Positions 45,218 to 55,284 of a stretch of DNA of 64,000 nucleotides are shown here, in pieces; position 1 is the stretch's first letter, and every line of letters starts with the position of its first letter. This DNA is from Trichodelitschia bisporula (Eukaryota; Ascomycota; Dothideomycetes; Phaeotrichales; Phaeotrichaceae), in NCBI GenBank assembly GCA_010356995.1, contig ML996693.1, positions 1,197,897 through 1,261,896 of the forward strand, given 5' to 3'. The notes below the pieces were generated by a model. The model saw nothing but the letters and a program-made list of their open reading frames with translations, was not told the origin of the DNA and did no database searches. The position numbers and the translations under genes are program-made.

Positions 45218-47613
45218 TGCCAGCCCCAGTTGTCTTACCACCCAATCCGTGCCTCGTTGCTATCCTCCTCGTCATCAAGACCCGCTCAGGCTCTCGTCTC
45301 GTATTCCACTACCCACCATCGCCTTCGGCCGACAAAGCCGCAGCCGGCGCCGATACCCACTGGCACAGTGCCACCAGCACTTATGGTGAAGAAGATGATG
45401 ACTCCGCCTGGAGCTCGCACTCGGACAGCCCGCCCTCGGACGACAATGCCAGCAAGAGCAGCCGCGCAGGCAGCCGCGCGAGTGGCCGCCCCAGCCGTAA
45501 CGACACGGGTGGGTCGGGCAAGAGCGCGCGCGCGAGGGCCGCTCTCGGGAGGCGTGAGGTGGAAGAAGACGTCGATTCCGAGGACCTGAACCGCGACGGG
45601 AACGTGCGCGTGACCCACAAGGACGATGTGGACGAAACGCACGCACTGTCAGATCCCGATTGGAATTCTGTCCTTGGCTTCGGTGCGGACGGCCTGAGCA
45701 GGGTCCTGACGCCGGGGCGAAGCTTCAACAAGCGCCGCTTCGAAGTCGGCATCGATCAGCTTATGTTTATTGGCGCGCCTATGTTCATTCGTGAGGACGG
45801 ACAGTGGAAGAAGAAGAAGAAGCGGCGACGGAGACGCGCCAGCAGGGCTGTTCAGGACCCCGGGAGCGATGCCGATGTTGATGAAGCCGTAGCCGATGTA
45901 GGGTCGGCCGATGTGCACGCCAGCCCACCCGAGCCGGAGTTTGACGTTTCACAGGTATCGGGTTTCGAAGCAGGCTACGGTCATGTCATGTCCGGCGCGG
46001 CATCGGACATCTCGGAGAACAGCCACGACGGCGATATGGACATGTTCAACGTGGTGTTTGTGATGAACCCGCCGGCCCTTGAGCACCACCTACGCGTTGA
46101 GGAGATGTATGACCATGTGCTTAAAAAGTTCGCAAAGGAGCTCAAGTTTGAGCAAGCGCAGCGCGGATATGTCTTCAAAGAGTCAAGGGAGATCCTGTCG
46201 ATGAAGGAGAAGGGTCGCGAGAACCGCGCGCCGATGTATACGCTATGGCCCAACATTCTTGGGACATCATCGCTGGCCAAGGCGATTGCCATCATCTTCG
46301 ACCAGATTTCGAACAACAAGATTGCCCACGTCAATCTGGACTCTGCCTTCGACATGTCCTTCCAGATCCCGCAGACAATATCGACGCCGTACATTTCGAC
46401 CGCGACTGAACCGCAGCTGCCTGGCCTGTGGCTAACGACAGCGACGCTACACGGGGATGATGAGGAGCCGGCGCTGAGTGAGCACTCGGCCCTCCTGCTG
46501 CTCGACGACCAGGACACGCTGCTGAAGGAGGTCGAGGGCGATCAGAAAGAGCTCTCGCGGCCGTTGTCGTTTTTTATCCGGAACCTCACCCCGACCAAGT
46601 CGCTGCATAAATTGTCACAGGCGCACGCAATGCCTATTCGGGATGTGCAGTTCCTCGCACGGCACCTTATCTACTGGCGACGCGCGCGCGCCATCCCGCC
46701 ATTGCGCTGGCGCGACACGTACATCGTGTCACCGAACGCCGATATGCACGCGCTACCAGCAGCGATCAAGGCGTTTGCGACGCGCTTCCAGGCACTGCCA
46801 TCGCTACCGCAGTTCCTACAGAGTCTATCGGGTACACCGAAGCCGTACGCCAGTCTGATGCCGAGCCGGGACCATCGATCTGTTTACATGGACATTCTGG
46901 CCTGGCTGATGCGGGGCGGCTGGGTCACGCAGCTGCGCACCTTTGGCTGGGTGCGTGTACCGCCAGAGGTGAAAGCGGCCGTTGCAGCGAACGCGAAGAC
47001 CCGGGCGACGCGCAGTGCCAGCGGCCGATCGGGACAGAGCGACGATGCATCCGACCGGGAGCGCACTCCAGTGACGCCATTTCGGCGCGAGGGGCGCGAG
47101 CCTGATGTGCCGGAGTTTGTGTCGACACTCTCGCCACGCCTCACTGCGCACCGGCCCGGACCGCCATCCGAGTCGGGGAGCGTAAGCAGCGGGCGGTCTG
47201 GGCTGACTGCGACCACACCGATGTCGCCGCTGCAGCAGCCACAGCGGATCCCGCACCGGCCATCGCGCCTGCACATCAACCAGACAGCGGTGGAAGCGCC
47301 GCCAAGCCCGTCGCTCGGCAGCCAGCCGGTGTCGTCGCCTAGCGAGGGTCCACCGGAGCCCAAGTTTACGGCGAGTATCATCTCGTCGCCGCAGCGGGCG
47401 CAGGCGGTCGAGTCGCAGTGGCTCGAGTACATTGGCTCCCATTTTGAGGATCCTGATCTGCGTGAGATGTGGCCCGTGCTACTGCGGTATTTTGATGGAA
47501 GGCGCCCGCTGGAGGAGATTCCGGTGCGGGAAGGGCTGAAGAAGAAACGTGTTGCGCCGCTGTTGGGGAAATTAGCTCGCGAGGGGTGGTTGGTGACTGT
47601 GCGGCATTGGTAG
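45217..47613 (+). CDS. NPR3: Nitrogen permease regulator 3, GATOR1 (SEACIT) subunit
   Basis: Npr3 with Npr2 and Iml1 forms the GAP complex that turns off Gtr1 and so TORC1 on amino-acid limitation, at the vacuolar membrane. This is one intronless frame of 798 residues, starting at ATG 45217 with PNPCLVAILLVIKTRSGSRL and VFHYPP, the longin-like start typical of Npr3. Further family stretches are FEVGIDQLMFIGAP, MDMFNVVFVMNPP, VLKKFAKELKFEQAQ, LARHLIYWRRARAIPPLRWRD and, at the very end, YFDGRRPLEEIPVREGLKKK with LGKLAREGWLVTVRHW, the winged-helix tail. Long Ser/Asp/Arg-rich insertions (about residues 55-135 and 590-720) are low-complexity, as in other filamentous fungi. A uORF overlaps the start codon. 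Confidence 0.95.
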   Translation: MPAPVVLPPNPCLVAILLVIKTRSGSRLVFHYPPSPSADKAAAGADTHWHSATSTYGEEDDDSAWSSHSDSPPSDDNASKSSRAGSRASGRPSRNDTGGSGKSARARAALGRREVEEDVDSEDLNRDGNVRVTHKDDVDETHALSDPDWNSVLGFGADGLSRVLTPGRSFNKRRFEVGIDQLMFIGAPMFIREDGQWKKKKKRRRRRASRAVQDPGSDADVDEAVADVGSADVHASPPEPEFDVSQVSGFEAGYGHVMSGAASDISENSHDGDMDMFNVVFVMNPPALEHHLRVEEMYDHVLKKFAKELKFEQAQRGYVFKESREILSMKEKGRENRAPMYTLWPNILGTSSLAKAIAIIFDQISNNKIAHVNLDSAFDMSFQIPQTISTPYISTATEPQLPGLWLTTATLHGDDEEPALSEHSALLLLDDQDTLLKEVEGDQKELSRPLSFFIRNLTPTKSLHKLSQAHAMPIRDVQFLARHLIYWRRARAIPPLRWRDTYIVSPNADMHALPAAIKAFATRFQALPSLPQFLQSLSGTPKPYASLMPSRDHRSVYMDILAWLMRGGWVTQLRTFGWVRVPPEVKAAVAANAKTRATRSASGRSGQSDDASDRERTPVTPFRREGREPDVPEFVSTLSPRLTAHRPGPPSESGSVSSGRSGLTATTPMSPLQQPQRIPHRPSRLHINQTAVEAPPSPSLGSQPVSSPSEGPPEPKFTASIISSPQRAQAVESQWLEYIGSHFEDPDLREMWPVLLRYFDGRRPLEEIPVREGLKKKRVAPLLGKLAREGWLVTVRHW

Positions 47614-48443
47614 TGGGTCGGACTGTAATGGTGGTGTGTTAAGGCTGCGTCGATAGGGTGGAAGGCTTTGCGCTTCTTTCTCGCCGACACGTCGATACTG
47701 ATACAGTCGATGTACTCAATCTCCCCATCGCTTTAAGCTGGGCCGATTTCTGGTGTTTCTTTATCTGGTTCTTGTCAGCCTTTTGGCACCTCTGACATGC
47801 GCTTCGTGTCCGCTTTCTAGCATCTAGGACACGAAGCGCATGGCACAGATGCCAAAAGGCCGACATTAACCGGGTGAGGCAACATCAAGATCAGTACAGC
47901 CAAAAGTGAGGTGGCAGATCGTGCACATCGACTACACCAGCCTTTGATATGTCGACAGGCAGGTGTTGGATTGTCCAAGTAAGAGGTGGCGCGGTTCAAT
48001 GAATTAAGATATCCGGACATCCTTGCGCTTGCAGCGACGGTAATAACAGTTTAAGCGCAAGTAGTGTTCAATAGCGCCTGCAGAGTGAAAATCTGAGATT
48101 GAAGACTCGTGACTTGAACTCTTACAATTTGAGCTACTGTGGGATATGTGCGCCGCCATCTGGAAAAAAGCGGTCCAGATGGTTGCCCAAATGGGACGGG
48201 CTGCACTTGCCGAAGGTGGTTAGACTGATGGAAGCAGGCCGAAGGCTCAACCTCGAGCAAGCGAGAGGCAACAAACGTCGAGCTCAAGGCCACGCTTCAA
48301 AACTTCACACATTCAGTCAACCACCTAATCTCTACGACCACGCACCTTGGGACCTTTTCAACCCATAATCTACAGCTCAGGCACGCACTTGGACGTATCA
48401 CCCCTCGCAACCCCACCTACTCGGCAGAGCCTACCCCGCTATC
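47614..48443. other. Intergenic, 0.83 kb, with hairpin
   Basis: This lies between NPR3 and SGT2, both on the plus strand. It contains the hairpin at 47774-47864. A stretch on the minus strand near 48140-48115 resembles the D-arm of a tRNA (AGCTCAAATTGTAAGAG), but the rest does not fold as a tRNA. Confidence 0.5.
47774..47864. repeat. Hairpin with 38-bp arms and 15-base loop
   Basis: The arms 47774-47811 and 47827-47864 are equal in length and reverse complementary, with only a few mismatches. The inner 16 bp (CATGCGCTTCGTGTCC) are perfect. The loop is GCTTTCTAGCATCTA. It lies about 160 bp after the NPR3 stop codon. Confidence 0.88.
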
Positions 48444-49632
48444 ATGGCGAGCTCCGCAGATACGAAGAAGCGCCTCGCCCTCGCGGTGATCGACTTCCTA
48501 AACACCTCCGTCACAGATGGCACCGTCAGCTCCGATGAAGCAGAGTCGATCGAGATCGCAACCAACTGCATCGCCGACGCCTTCAAAGTCGACGCAAACG
48601 ATAAGGAGGCCATCAAGGCAGCCACGGGCTCCAAGAACCTGCTCAGCATCTACAGCGTGTTCGACAATCTCAAGAGCAAGACACCCGCTACACCAGCCGC
48701 TGCTTCTCCCAGTCCCTCTACGCCGGCTCCCGCCACTGGTGCTGCAGGAGACGAGAAGACGAAGGCTGAAGCTGAGGCGCTGAAGGGGCAGGGCAATGCC
48801 GCCATCCAGCGCAAGGACTATTCTGCGGCCATCGACTTCTACACTAAGGCACTCGACCTTACGCCGCTGAACCCAGTCTACCTGTCCAACCGCGCGGCCG
48901 CATACTCTGGTTCAGGCAAGCACGAGGAAGCGAAGAACGACGCCGAGATGGCCGTTGCCGCGGACCCGAAGTTTGCTAAGGCGTGGAGCCGTCTGGGACT
49001 GGCTAAGTTCGCGCTCGGTGATGCGGTGGGTAGCATGGAGGCGTACAAGAAGGGCATTGAGGCCGAAGGCAACGGCGGCAGCGCGGCGATGAAGAAGGGC
49101 TACGAGACGGCGAAGAAGCGCGTTGAAGAAGATGGTGGTGATGGGCTGGAGACCGATCGCGGCGCGCCTGATTTCGGATCCGGTGGGATGCCGGATTTGT
49201 CGGCGCTGTCGGGCATTTTTGGAGGCGGTGCCGGCGGCGGCGGTGGCGGCGGTATGCCCAACTTTGCAGACATGATGAACAACCCGATGATGCGCCAGAT
49301 GGCTCAGAATCTGATGAGCAACCCGGATGCCATGAGCGGCTTGCTCAACAACCCGCGCCTGCGCGAGATGGCGAGCCAAGTTGGTGGTGGTGGTCCTGCC
49401 GGAGGTGCTGCCGGAGGTGCTGAACGCGGCAGCGGTGGCGGCGGCGGCGGTGGCATGCCGGATCTTTCCAGTCTGCTGCAGGATCCGGCTCTGATGGATA
49501 TGTGAGTATTTCTGCTTGTTCCTGGCTGGCACATACTGACTACTTAGGGCGCGGAACTTCATGGGTGGAGCTGGTGGCGCTGGCGGAGCGGGAGGCGCTG
49601 GGGCAGGTGCTGGCCGGGGACGCGGAGCTTAG
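48444..49632 (+). CDS. SGT2: Small glutamine-rich TPR co-chaperone Sgt2/SGTA
   Basis: Sgt2 captures tail-anchored membrane proteins in the cytosol and passes them to the Get4-Get5/Get3 pathway. The exons are 48444-49501 and 49548-49632 around a 46 bp intron, giving 380 residues. The N-terminal homodimerisation domain (KKRLALAVIDFLNTSV, residues about 5-75) binds Get5. Three TPR repeats follow at about 110-215, with ALKGQGNAAIQRKDYSAAID, NPVYLSNRAAAYSGSGKHEEA and AKAWSRLGLAKFALGDAVGS. The C-terminus is rich in Met, Asn and Gly (NFADMMNNPMMRQMAQNLM), the client-binding part. The last exon adds an unusual Gly/Ala tail ending GRGRGA. Splicing in phase across 49502-49547 gives ALMDM-ARNFMGG, a sensible join. 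Confidence 0.95.
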
Positions 49633-49818
49633 AATGGATAGCTAGACGATACCACACTAATGACGCCTGCTGAGGGCGATTGATGCCTACATTAGTGTTG
49701 TGCTCGAGTGTAGCGGTTGAGCATGAGTCTAACGACAGTTTGATGCCTGTAGTGGTTGTTGGGCACGAGTTCACGGGAAATGGATGTCAGAAATCATTGG
49801 TATCTCGAGTCCACAACG
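49633..49818. other. Convergent spacer, SGT2 / TMA20
   Basis: There are 186 bp between two convergent stop codons. No other feature is seen. Confidence 0.6.
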
Positions 49819-50503
49819 CTAATCCACGGGCAGTCTCCACAGCCCATCACCTAGATAATGCGACGCATCCTCTATCGCAACGCCCTTCTTCTCCTTCTTC
49901 ATCTGCTCCGTCCCCGTCTTCAATATCCCCACCAGACACGCATGTTCCTTGCCCTCCGCCTCAACCACCACAATCGCTCCAGCCTCAAGCTCCTGCTTCC
50001 CATACCGGTATCCCTCCTCACTATCCGGATCCGGCAATCGCCCGCCCGGCGACGTCAACCCGGGGATCATGAGACTCGCACCCGAAAGCACAAAGCGGAT
50101 AGCTCCGTGGTCGATGCGCACGCGCGGAAAGCAGTCCGGGAAGCGGTGCACAAGCTTCAGGTGCGGGATCAGCCGGTCTTCGGTTTCGTAGCACAGGGCG
50201 TCGATGCGCGGGTTTTTGGAACCGGCGGGCGTGTACTTGACGACATAGAGGGGGACGTTTTTCTTGGGGCTGGGTGGGTTAGCCAGGGCATGGTGAGAGG
50301 GAGTGGAGGAAGGGAGTGGAGGAAGGGAAAGCATACGTTCGGATCGATATGGATTCCATATGGCCTTTGTCTGCTTTGCGCATGATCTCGTCCATGTGCG
50401 GTTCCAGTGCTGGGAAGGCCTCGACGAACTTGTCGCGCAGCCGGCGCTGGACTGAGGACTTGACCGATTGGGCCGGGGACACGTTGTATTCTTTCTTGAA
50501 CAT
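49819..50503 (-). CDS. TMA20: MCT-1/Tma20-type PUA-domain translation factor
   Basis: Tma20 (human MCTS1) pairs with Tma22/DENR on the 40S subunit and acts in ribosome recycling and re-initiation after uORFs. The exons are 50503-50337 and 50269-49819 around a 67 bp intron, the longest clear one in the window, giving 205 residues. The N-terminal part MFKKEYNVSPAQSVKSSVQR matches the family start. KKNVPLYVVKYTPAG leads into the PUA domain, with LIPHLKLVHRFPDCFPRVRIDHGAIRFVLSGA and IMIPGLTSPGG-like sequence. The final segment KGVAIEDASHYLGDGLW is also typical. The protein is about 20 residues longer than yeast Tma20, mainly through a DPDSEEGYRYGKQELE insertion. Its neighbour NPR3 carries a uORF of the kind this factor could act on, which is only a thought. 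Confidence 0.93.
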
Positions 50504-50981
50504 GGCGGTGAGGGGGGAGATTGTCAAATGGTGTGTGGTTGGAAGGCGGAGTGTTTGGAGCTTGTGGAGCTCTTGTTGTACTGTTGTTTTAGCGTGGTCT
50601 ACTTCTTGCCCCGCGCGGGGCTGGGAGGCGGAGCGGATTATCTTGCGGGGGTGGCGGTGTGGCTGGAAACTGCGTTTATCGCCGCATTACACACATCTTC
50701 AACGTCGTTTCACGATGAACATGAATGAATCATGAATTTTTTAATTCATTACTACTGAGATCTCTGATTGGGACATGATTGCATTAGTCATTTCAGCGTA
50801 GGCAGTCTTCCGTCGCTTTCAGTCTCCCTCGGAATTGCTGCTCCTCCCAAATTCTCTTGTTGGCAACATTATTCAAGCATCCCAAAGTCGCCAATTCTCG
50901 CCAGCAAGTTCAGGAACACTCAACTTCAGTAATGCTCCAGAAGCCGAATCTTATGGCAGGCCCCGGCCAGAATTCACGGCA
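50504..50981. other. Intergenic, 0.48 kb
   Basis: This lies upstream of TMA20 and downstream of the GST gene, both on the minus strand. It contains an AT-rich GAATTTTTTAATTC near 50733-50747. No gene is seen. Confidence 0.5.
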
Positions 50982-51851
50982 TTAGCAACCTGGCTCGTAT
51001 TGGGGCGGTTTTCTGGCTTGATCAGCACCGCGCGCCCAAAGCTCTCCCCACTCACCAGCATAGCGCTCATAACTATCCAGGTACAGCTCATCAGTGCTCG
51101 TCGTCGCCTTAACATGTTCATTCCCCTCAAGCGCATCCACCCACTTCGCCCACCGGGTCCCAGGCTCAGGATCAGGCCAGCCGCGATACGGTCCGAGCAC
51201 GCGGCGCAAGCGCAATATCCACGGCGCGATTTGGACATCAACGAAGCCGAGATCCGCGCCCATAAAGAACGGACCATTTGCATCAGCCGCATCAACCAGC
51301 TTCTCGATCTGGGTCTTGAGCTCCACCGCGTGCTCGGCCTGCTTGTCCGTCTCCTGCGCCTGCAGCACGCGGTAGAACTGCGGCACGATGTGCCGATTGA
51401 TGTGGTCGGCCCACAGGCGGGAAGTTGCACGGCCACGGGGGTGCTTGGGGAGCAAGCGCATCCCGTTGAGATCCTCGAGCTGGCAGGGTTAACATGCGCT
51501 CTGATGATTTGGCGCACGCACGTATTCCATCAGCACCGTGCTCTCGTAGCAGCCCCAGTCGCCGTGACGCAGCGCCGGCACCAGGCCGCGCGGGTTGACA
51601 GCCAGTAGCGACTCGGGTTTCTTGTACGGGTCGACCTCGACGTATTGGTATTCCATGTCTTTGGCCTCAAGTGCGATCCATACGCGCTGCACGAAGGGGC
51701 TGCGCAGTTATTCTCTGCTCAATGATGGGCAGGCGACTTGCCAGAAGCAGCTCCCGTATAGCGTCAGGCTGTTGGATGCTGCGTGCTTCTCCGCGGTGGC
51801 GAGCGCGGCGCCGGTCGCTTTGGTATGGTAAGACTTTTGTGTCGATGCCAT
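50982..51851 (-). CDS. Glutathione S-transferase, omega-like, with a GC-AG intron
   Basis: A cytosolic thiol transferase or reductase that uses glutathione. The exons are 51851-51742, 51699-51522 and 51479-50982, giving 261 residues. The first intron (51700-51741, 42 bp) begins with GCAAGT instead of GT and ends with GCAG. Only this splice gives LYGSCFCPFVQRVWIALEAK, with the CPF redox motif (Cys at about residue 37) in the place typical of omega-class enzymes. The thioredoxin-like half continues through NPRGLVPALRHGDWGCYEST, with the conserved cis-Pro and Glu/Ser of the glutathione site. The helical C-terminal half contains GPFFMGADLGFVDVQIAPW. The second intron (51480-51521) has a GTGCGT donor. 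The physiological substrate is unknown. Confidence 0.9.
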
Positions 51852-52360
51852 GGTGAAGTGTAACGCGATGTGGATTTGAGCGTTGGCAATAGAGCGCGCA
51901 TGTAATGAAAGCGAGCTTGAGGCGCGAGATGTCGCGATGGCAAGCGGGGCGCGGGGCATTTTATCAGCCACTGACGCAATTGCTTTCAGCCACAACCCCG
52001 CCATCCGTGTCTTCAGCCTCACTAGTATCGCAGGTCATCGCAAGCAGAGAAAAATAAATAAAGGGGTATTGCTTTCTTCAGTCTATCCCTAAGCAATACC
52101 GATGTAGTGCTCCGTCAAACCTCATCTGACAACTCAAAAGCCGCCCTTCGCAAGTACTACCCCGACGCAGATATGGCTGGTGACACTCCTTATCCCACCA
52201 CCTCTCCCACCATTGCCTCTCCCACCATTGCCTCGTCTCCCTATATCCGCGTGCAAGGGCATTCGAAATTTCGGAAGGCCACCACCTTGGCCGAGCCGTC
52301 AGGTTTGACGAACTTTTGCGCTTGGATGCCGACCTTGCGACAACCGGATCTCCCGTGCAT
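51852..52360. other. Intergenic, 0.5 kb
   Basis: This is the upstream region of the GST gene. It contains two tandem copies of TCTCCCACCATTGCC near 52204-52233. No gene is seen. Confidence 0.5.
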
Positions 52361-53626
52361 CTATCGAACCTTTTTCGGGATGTCTCCCGTTAGCAGGTAA
52401 TGCACGATGTTTGTGTGTGCTGGGTCATTGAGGAATCTTTGGAATGTCTGTCGTCGCTTTCTGATCGTTTCGGGTTCGTCCGCGTCGGAGTCCTCCTCGA
52501 TTGACAGGTCTCCCCCGGGCCCGTTGGTGATGGCGGCTACCGTCGCAGTTTCGATGTCAGCCAAGGTTCCCCCAACCAAAGAGGGGTTCCCGAGCAGCCC
52601 TATCCGGTTTGCCCGGGGTTCACTTCCGAACGCCACAGGATTCCTCGCCGTACACGTGCAATAGGGCCAGGTCGCGATTGTAGCCGGCGGGACATGGTGT
52701 CCTCTTTGCAGGCCGATCATACCACGTAGAAAGGTGGCCAACTGTTCTCAGCTCCCCTTCTTCAATCACCGCAACCTCCGTGCCAATAGGTATCTGGTAG
52801 GGTGTGCGGGCATGAAGCACCAGATCCGCCAGCGCTCCCCAAATGATCGCCCCGCACTTTTTGAGCTTGCCGGGATCGAGGTGCGGGACAAACAAGTGGG
52901 AGACCGTGGTCAGGACAACTTTTCCGTCTTCCATACGCAGCTTTAAGCCCAAACTGGCGGAGGCCGCCTGTTGCCTGCCTCCTCGCACAGTACAGATCTG
53001 CTGGCGGGCGAGGACTTGGGTGCTGGTGCTGAGTTCGTGGCCGCGGCGGGAGCGGGCGTGCGTTGGTGAGGGGGGGGGGGGGGGGGGGGGGGGGGCGGAG
53101 TGAAGACAGATTGATGGGTGCAGAACTCGGACAAAGTGCGCATTTTGGTGCGCCGAGTAGGGCGAGAATGCGTTCTAACATACCGGCAACTTTTGACCCG
53201 CCGCAGCTGCATGGTTTGTTGGTGTGCTATGTTCAGGCTCCAGAAGGGGCGAGTGGACAAGCCTTGAAATTTGGACGAGGGAAGACCAGTTTGTAAAGAG
53301 TTGATGAAGTGGTTATTGGTCTGACAAAGATGTGTGTATAAACGTGCAAGGCAGCTCTCTTTCCTTCGTGCTGAAAGGCAAGTGCAGGGTGTGGGGAAAA
53401 ACAATAGAATGACATGACTAGCAAAACATCGGGGACAGGCCGGTCTATATACCGGCTGGGCAAGCGGTATTACCGGAGTGGGTGCCACTGTCGTCAACTG
53501 TCCGGTAGATGCCGCCGCATCCAGTTCGGCTGGAACCGTCTTTGCCTTCACCTTTGGAACCTTGGCTGAGGTAGGCTTTTCGGTCAGTAACGGGCGCTTC
53601 TTGGATGAAACCTCCTTCGGGGGCAT
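52361..53626 (-). pseudogene. Unrecognised gene, apparently frame-shifted, with a G26/C26 run
   Basis: I do not recognise this gene. From ATG 53626 the minus strand reads a basic MPPKEVSSKKRPLLTEKPTS and a Lys/Ala/Thr-rich segment. It then passes through a long open stretch that looks intronic and through a run of 26 C on this strand (53095-53070), which would encode a Pro stretch. Beyond it, 52988-52620 reads well as protein: LGLKLRMEDGKVVLTTVSHL, IPIGTEVAVIEEGELRTVGH and NRDLALLHVYGEE. It then shifts frame to SEPRANRIGLLGNPSLVGGT and ends at 52361. His in TTVSHL and Asp in NRDLALL stand where a trypsin-like protease has its triad, but no GDSGG serine motif follows. It may be a decayed gene, or introns and the uncertain length of the C run may hide an intact one. 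Confidence 0.35.
53070..53095 (+). repeat. 26-base poly-G run
   Basis: A pure G tract interrupted by no other base, followed by CGGAG. It is the longest homopolymer in the window. Such tracts slip during replication and are often mis-sized in assemblies, so the true length and the reading frame across it are uncertain. Confidence 0.9.
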
Positions 53627-55284
53627 CGTCCGGCGTAGCTTTCGTACGATGCCATCCTCTTGCGGGAGGTCCGGACTTGCGGCGATGCTTCTCGCTGGGG
53701 ACACCACTGGCCTGCACCCCCGGGGGCTCCTACTAGCTAGGAAGGACGCGGGGGCAAACGCACCCGCCGTACCCGCCCAGCGGTCTCTCCCGGGCCCTGA
53801 GGTAGCTACCATACAAGCATGGTAGGCGCCCCGGAGCACTGCCACCTCTGTTTGCCTGTCAGTGCGAACTCCAAGGAAGATCGTTGAGCGAGCCACTAAC
53901 GTCCATCCATGGATTAATCCTCAACGGACAAGGGACTCGTCACCGGTAAGCTAACAGACTACGGCTCAAGTCGATTTTGTCTTCGGACACTGATCCAAGA
54001 AGTACTGCGATAACTTGGGCAGCCATGCTGGACATCGATAGCGGATGATACGAGTGATTTTCGTGTTTTGGGAAGCTGCGAACGGCATTCGCTGGCGAAA
54101 TGGATGATGGATGAAGTGAGCGAGATGCGGTGTTGTTGTGTCGAGACCGGGTTAAATGTCAACGTCCGTTGCGAAGTCGGAAGAAGTAGAAGTGGCGAAG
54201 CGTGCGGAGCAGGCACGGCAGGGGCCATGAGCTGTGGCGTACGGGTAGCTTCCCGGGGTGGCATGGCCCCTTCCACCCCAACAAGCGGAGACGTGAGAGC
54301 CACTACCAAAACATGCTGGTGATGCTTCCTTTCCTTCATGATATGCCACCTCGCTATGAACAAAGTCCGGACCGGGGGAGCCAGCCAGAGTGCTCAGTCA
54401 GAACTGTTCTTCGTCGTTGACATCTGCAACTGGGAAATTTGAGCTCGACGCTAAAAGTCATGAGCATCAACGGAATCATCTCTAGCGGAGGAGAACTCAC
54501 CTCGGAACCAGATGGCGGGATCTAGCACGGTTCCTGAAAGCTAGGCTACACTCGCATTGCACTCCGGGAAGCCTGTTGACGACCATACGGGCCCGAACCT
54601 GCCGAATGATCTACATGTCTGAACCGCAGCAGCATCTCCGGAACGATTGTGTCAAATGACCGATGCCCCTTCTTATGGCACTTTCTTTATGAGACATGGC
54701 ACAACATGACCGCAGGATTTGCAAGGCAGCGGAGTGGCTTTGCGGGATACGTACCCGACACGCCGAGCCAGAATTCAGGACTGACAGTGAGAGGACAGAG
54801 TGGTGTCGAGTGCGGAACGAACTCGTTTACTAGTTGGGATTCCGTGCATGCCAAGATGACCCGAGGGCTGCAATCAGTGGTCAGCGGACTGAAGATCGCA
54901 AGGCTGGGATGAGCTTCCACGAATTGAGGCAACCGACTGAATCCTTCTGATGGCCGGAACGATACCGCTTCATGCCAAATGCTCCTCGCCGCATTGTGCA
55001 TCTGCATGAACTGACAGTTGCAGTGGTTACCGGGGACCATATTCCCCTCCAGAGATCCGGGGTATGCAGATCCCCCCGTATTCGCTTTCGCGGCAAGCAG
55101 CCGAATATGTGAGGCAATATACAACCCACATCCAATTGGCCGCTGCATGGGGGCGCCCATCCCAAGGTTGAGGTCCGGCAGCGTAGTGCACGGCGCACCT
55201 GTTGTCAATTCCTGGGAATCACAAATGCGGGATACAAAGGGAGCTCGTGGACGACTTTTTTTTCGGATGTACGCTGTCACCGCC
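53627..55284. other. Intergenic, 1.66 kb
   Basis: No gene is supported. An open minus-strand frame 55307-54687 overlaps the start of the transporter gene and has no family features. A T-rich tract (T8) at 55256-55263 lies just before the transporter start. Confidence 0.5.

Noticed and set aside
48086-48160. tRNA-like sequence on the minus strand (AGCTCAAATTGTAAGAG resembles a D-arm)
   Set aside because: No anticodon arm or T-arm with paired stems can be fitted and there is no acceptor stem; at most a tRNA scrap.
50835-51608. 257-codon open frame on the plus strand
   Set aside because: It is the antisense of the glutathione transferase exons, whose minus-strand reading has clear family motifs.
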